The notes under the pieces were generated by a model that did not search any database, was not told the origin of the DNA, and saw only the letters and a list, made by a program, of their open reading frames with translations. The translations under genes were made by a program, and so were the position numbers. Below are positions 64,000 through 64,000 of a DNA stretch of 64,000 nucleotides, piece after piece (position 1 is the first letter of the stretch; each line of letters starts with the position of its first letter). The DNA comes from Thiohalocapsa sp. PB-PSB1 (GTDB lineage: Bacteria > Pseudomonadota > Gammaproteobacteria > Chromatiales > Chromatiaceae), in contig CP050890.1 in the NCBI GenBank assembly GCA_016745215.1, forward strand, positions 186,001 to 250,000, written 5' to 3'.

Positions 64000-64000
64000 C

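Overview
The window is GC-rich chromosomal DNA of a gammaproteobacterium. The core order priA - argS - SPOR-domain gene, with bolA, slt70 and rapA homologues and two RND pumps, fits that class. The coiled-coil 'RTEA' repeat protein next to priA and the many short dispersed repeats suggest a purple sulfur (Chromatiales-like) bacterium; this is inference, as no rRNA or tRNA gene is present.

Layout. 1-4316: minus-strand Cu/Ag-type RND pump (cusA cut by the window edge, cusB). 4556-9432: PhoD-like phosphatase, cytochrome c lipoprotein, SixA-like phosphatase, fructosamine kinase, HNH endonuclease. 9557-17254: priA, a repetitive coiled-coil protein, argS, a SPOR protein, an isochorismatase-fold hydrolase and an exported protein. 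17323-41052: a 23.7-kb composite transposon. 41188-51009: envelope lipoproteins, an ankyrin-repeat lipoprotein, bolA, an inositol-phosphatase family enzyme, slt70 and an NDUFA9-like protein. 51042-54550: repeats, an insertion sequence and a small exported protein. 54567-59246: a second RND pump (HAE1 type). 59419-62137: a hypothetical protein, a dicarboxylate/amino-acid symporter and a cNMP-binding protein. 62138-63495: a repeat-filled spacer. 63496-end: the 3' part of rapA.

The composite transposon is the standout. Two nearly identical 1,604-bp insertion sequences in direct orientation bracket 20.5 kb of cargo, and the whole unit is flanked by a perfect 9-bp direct repeat (CTAAAACTT). The cargo, all on the minus strand, reads: a 5'-truncated RHS/TcC-type toxin gene; a complete 8.2-kb TcA-type toxin gene; then an integron-type cassette array with six attC-like sites and no integrase. 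The cassettes hold a membrane-anchored protein, two different IS91-family transposases (each bracketed by attC sites), a second membrane-anchored protein, a PHP/SMC-like (TrlF-type) ATPase split by an ISAs1-family element with a 10-bp target duplication, and a ParA-type ATPase truncated by the left insertion sequence.

Outside the transposon there are two further repeat systems. One is a roughly 620-bp element carrying a decayed four-helix-bundle (23S rRNA IVS-type) gene, present twice between short target repeats. The other is a 131-137-bp palindromic MITE, present three times, one copy nested in the larger element at CTAG. Both have related ends and two copies sit exactly on stop codons of upstream genes. 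Several other hairpin repeats fill the spacers.
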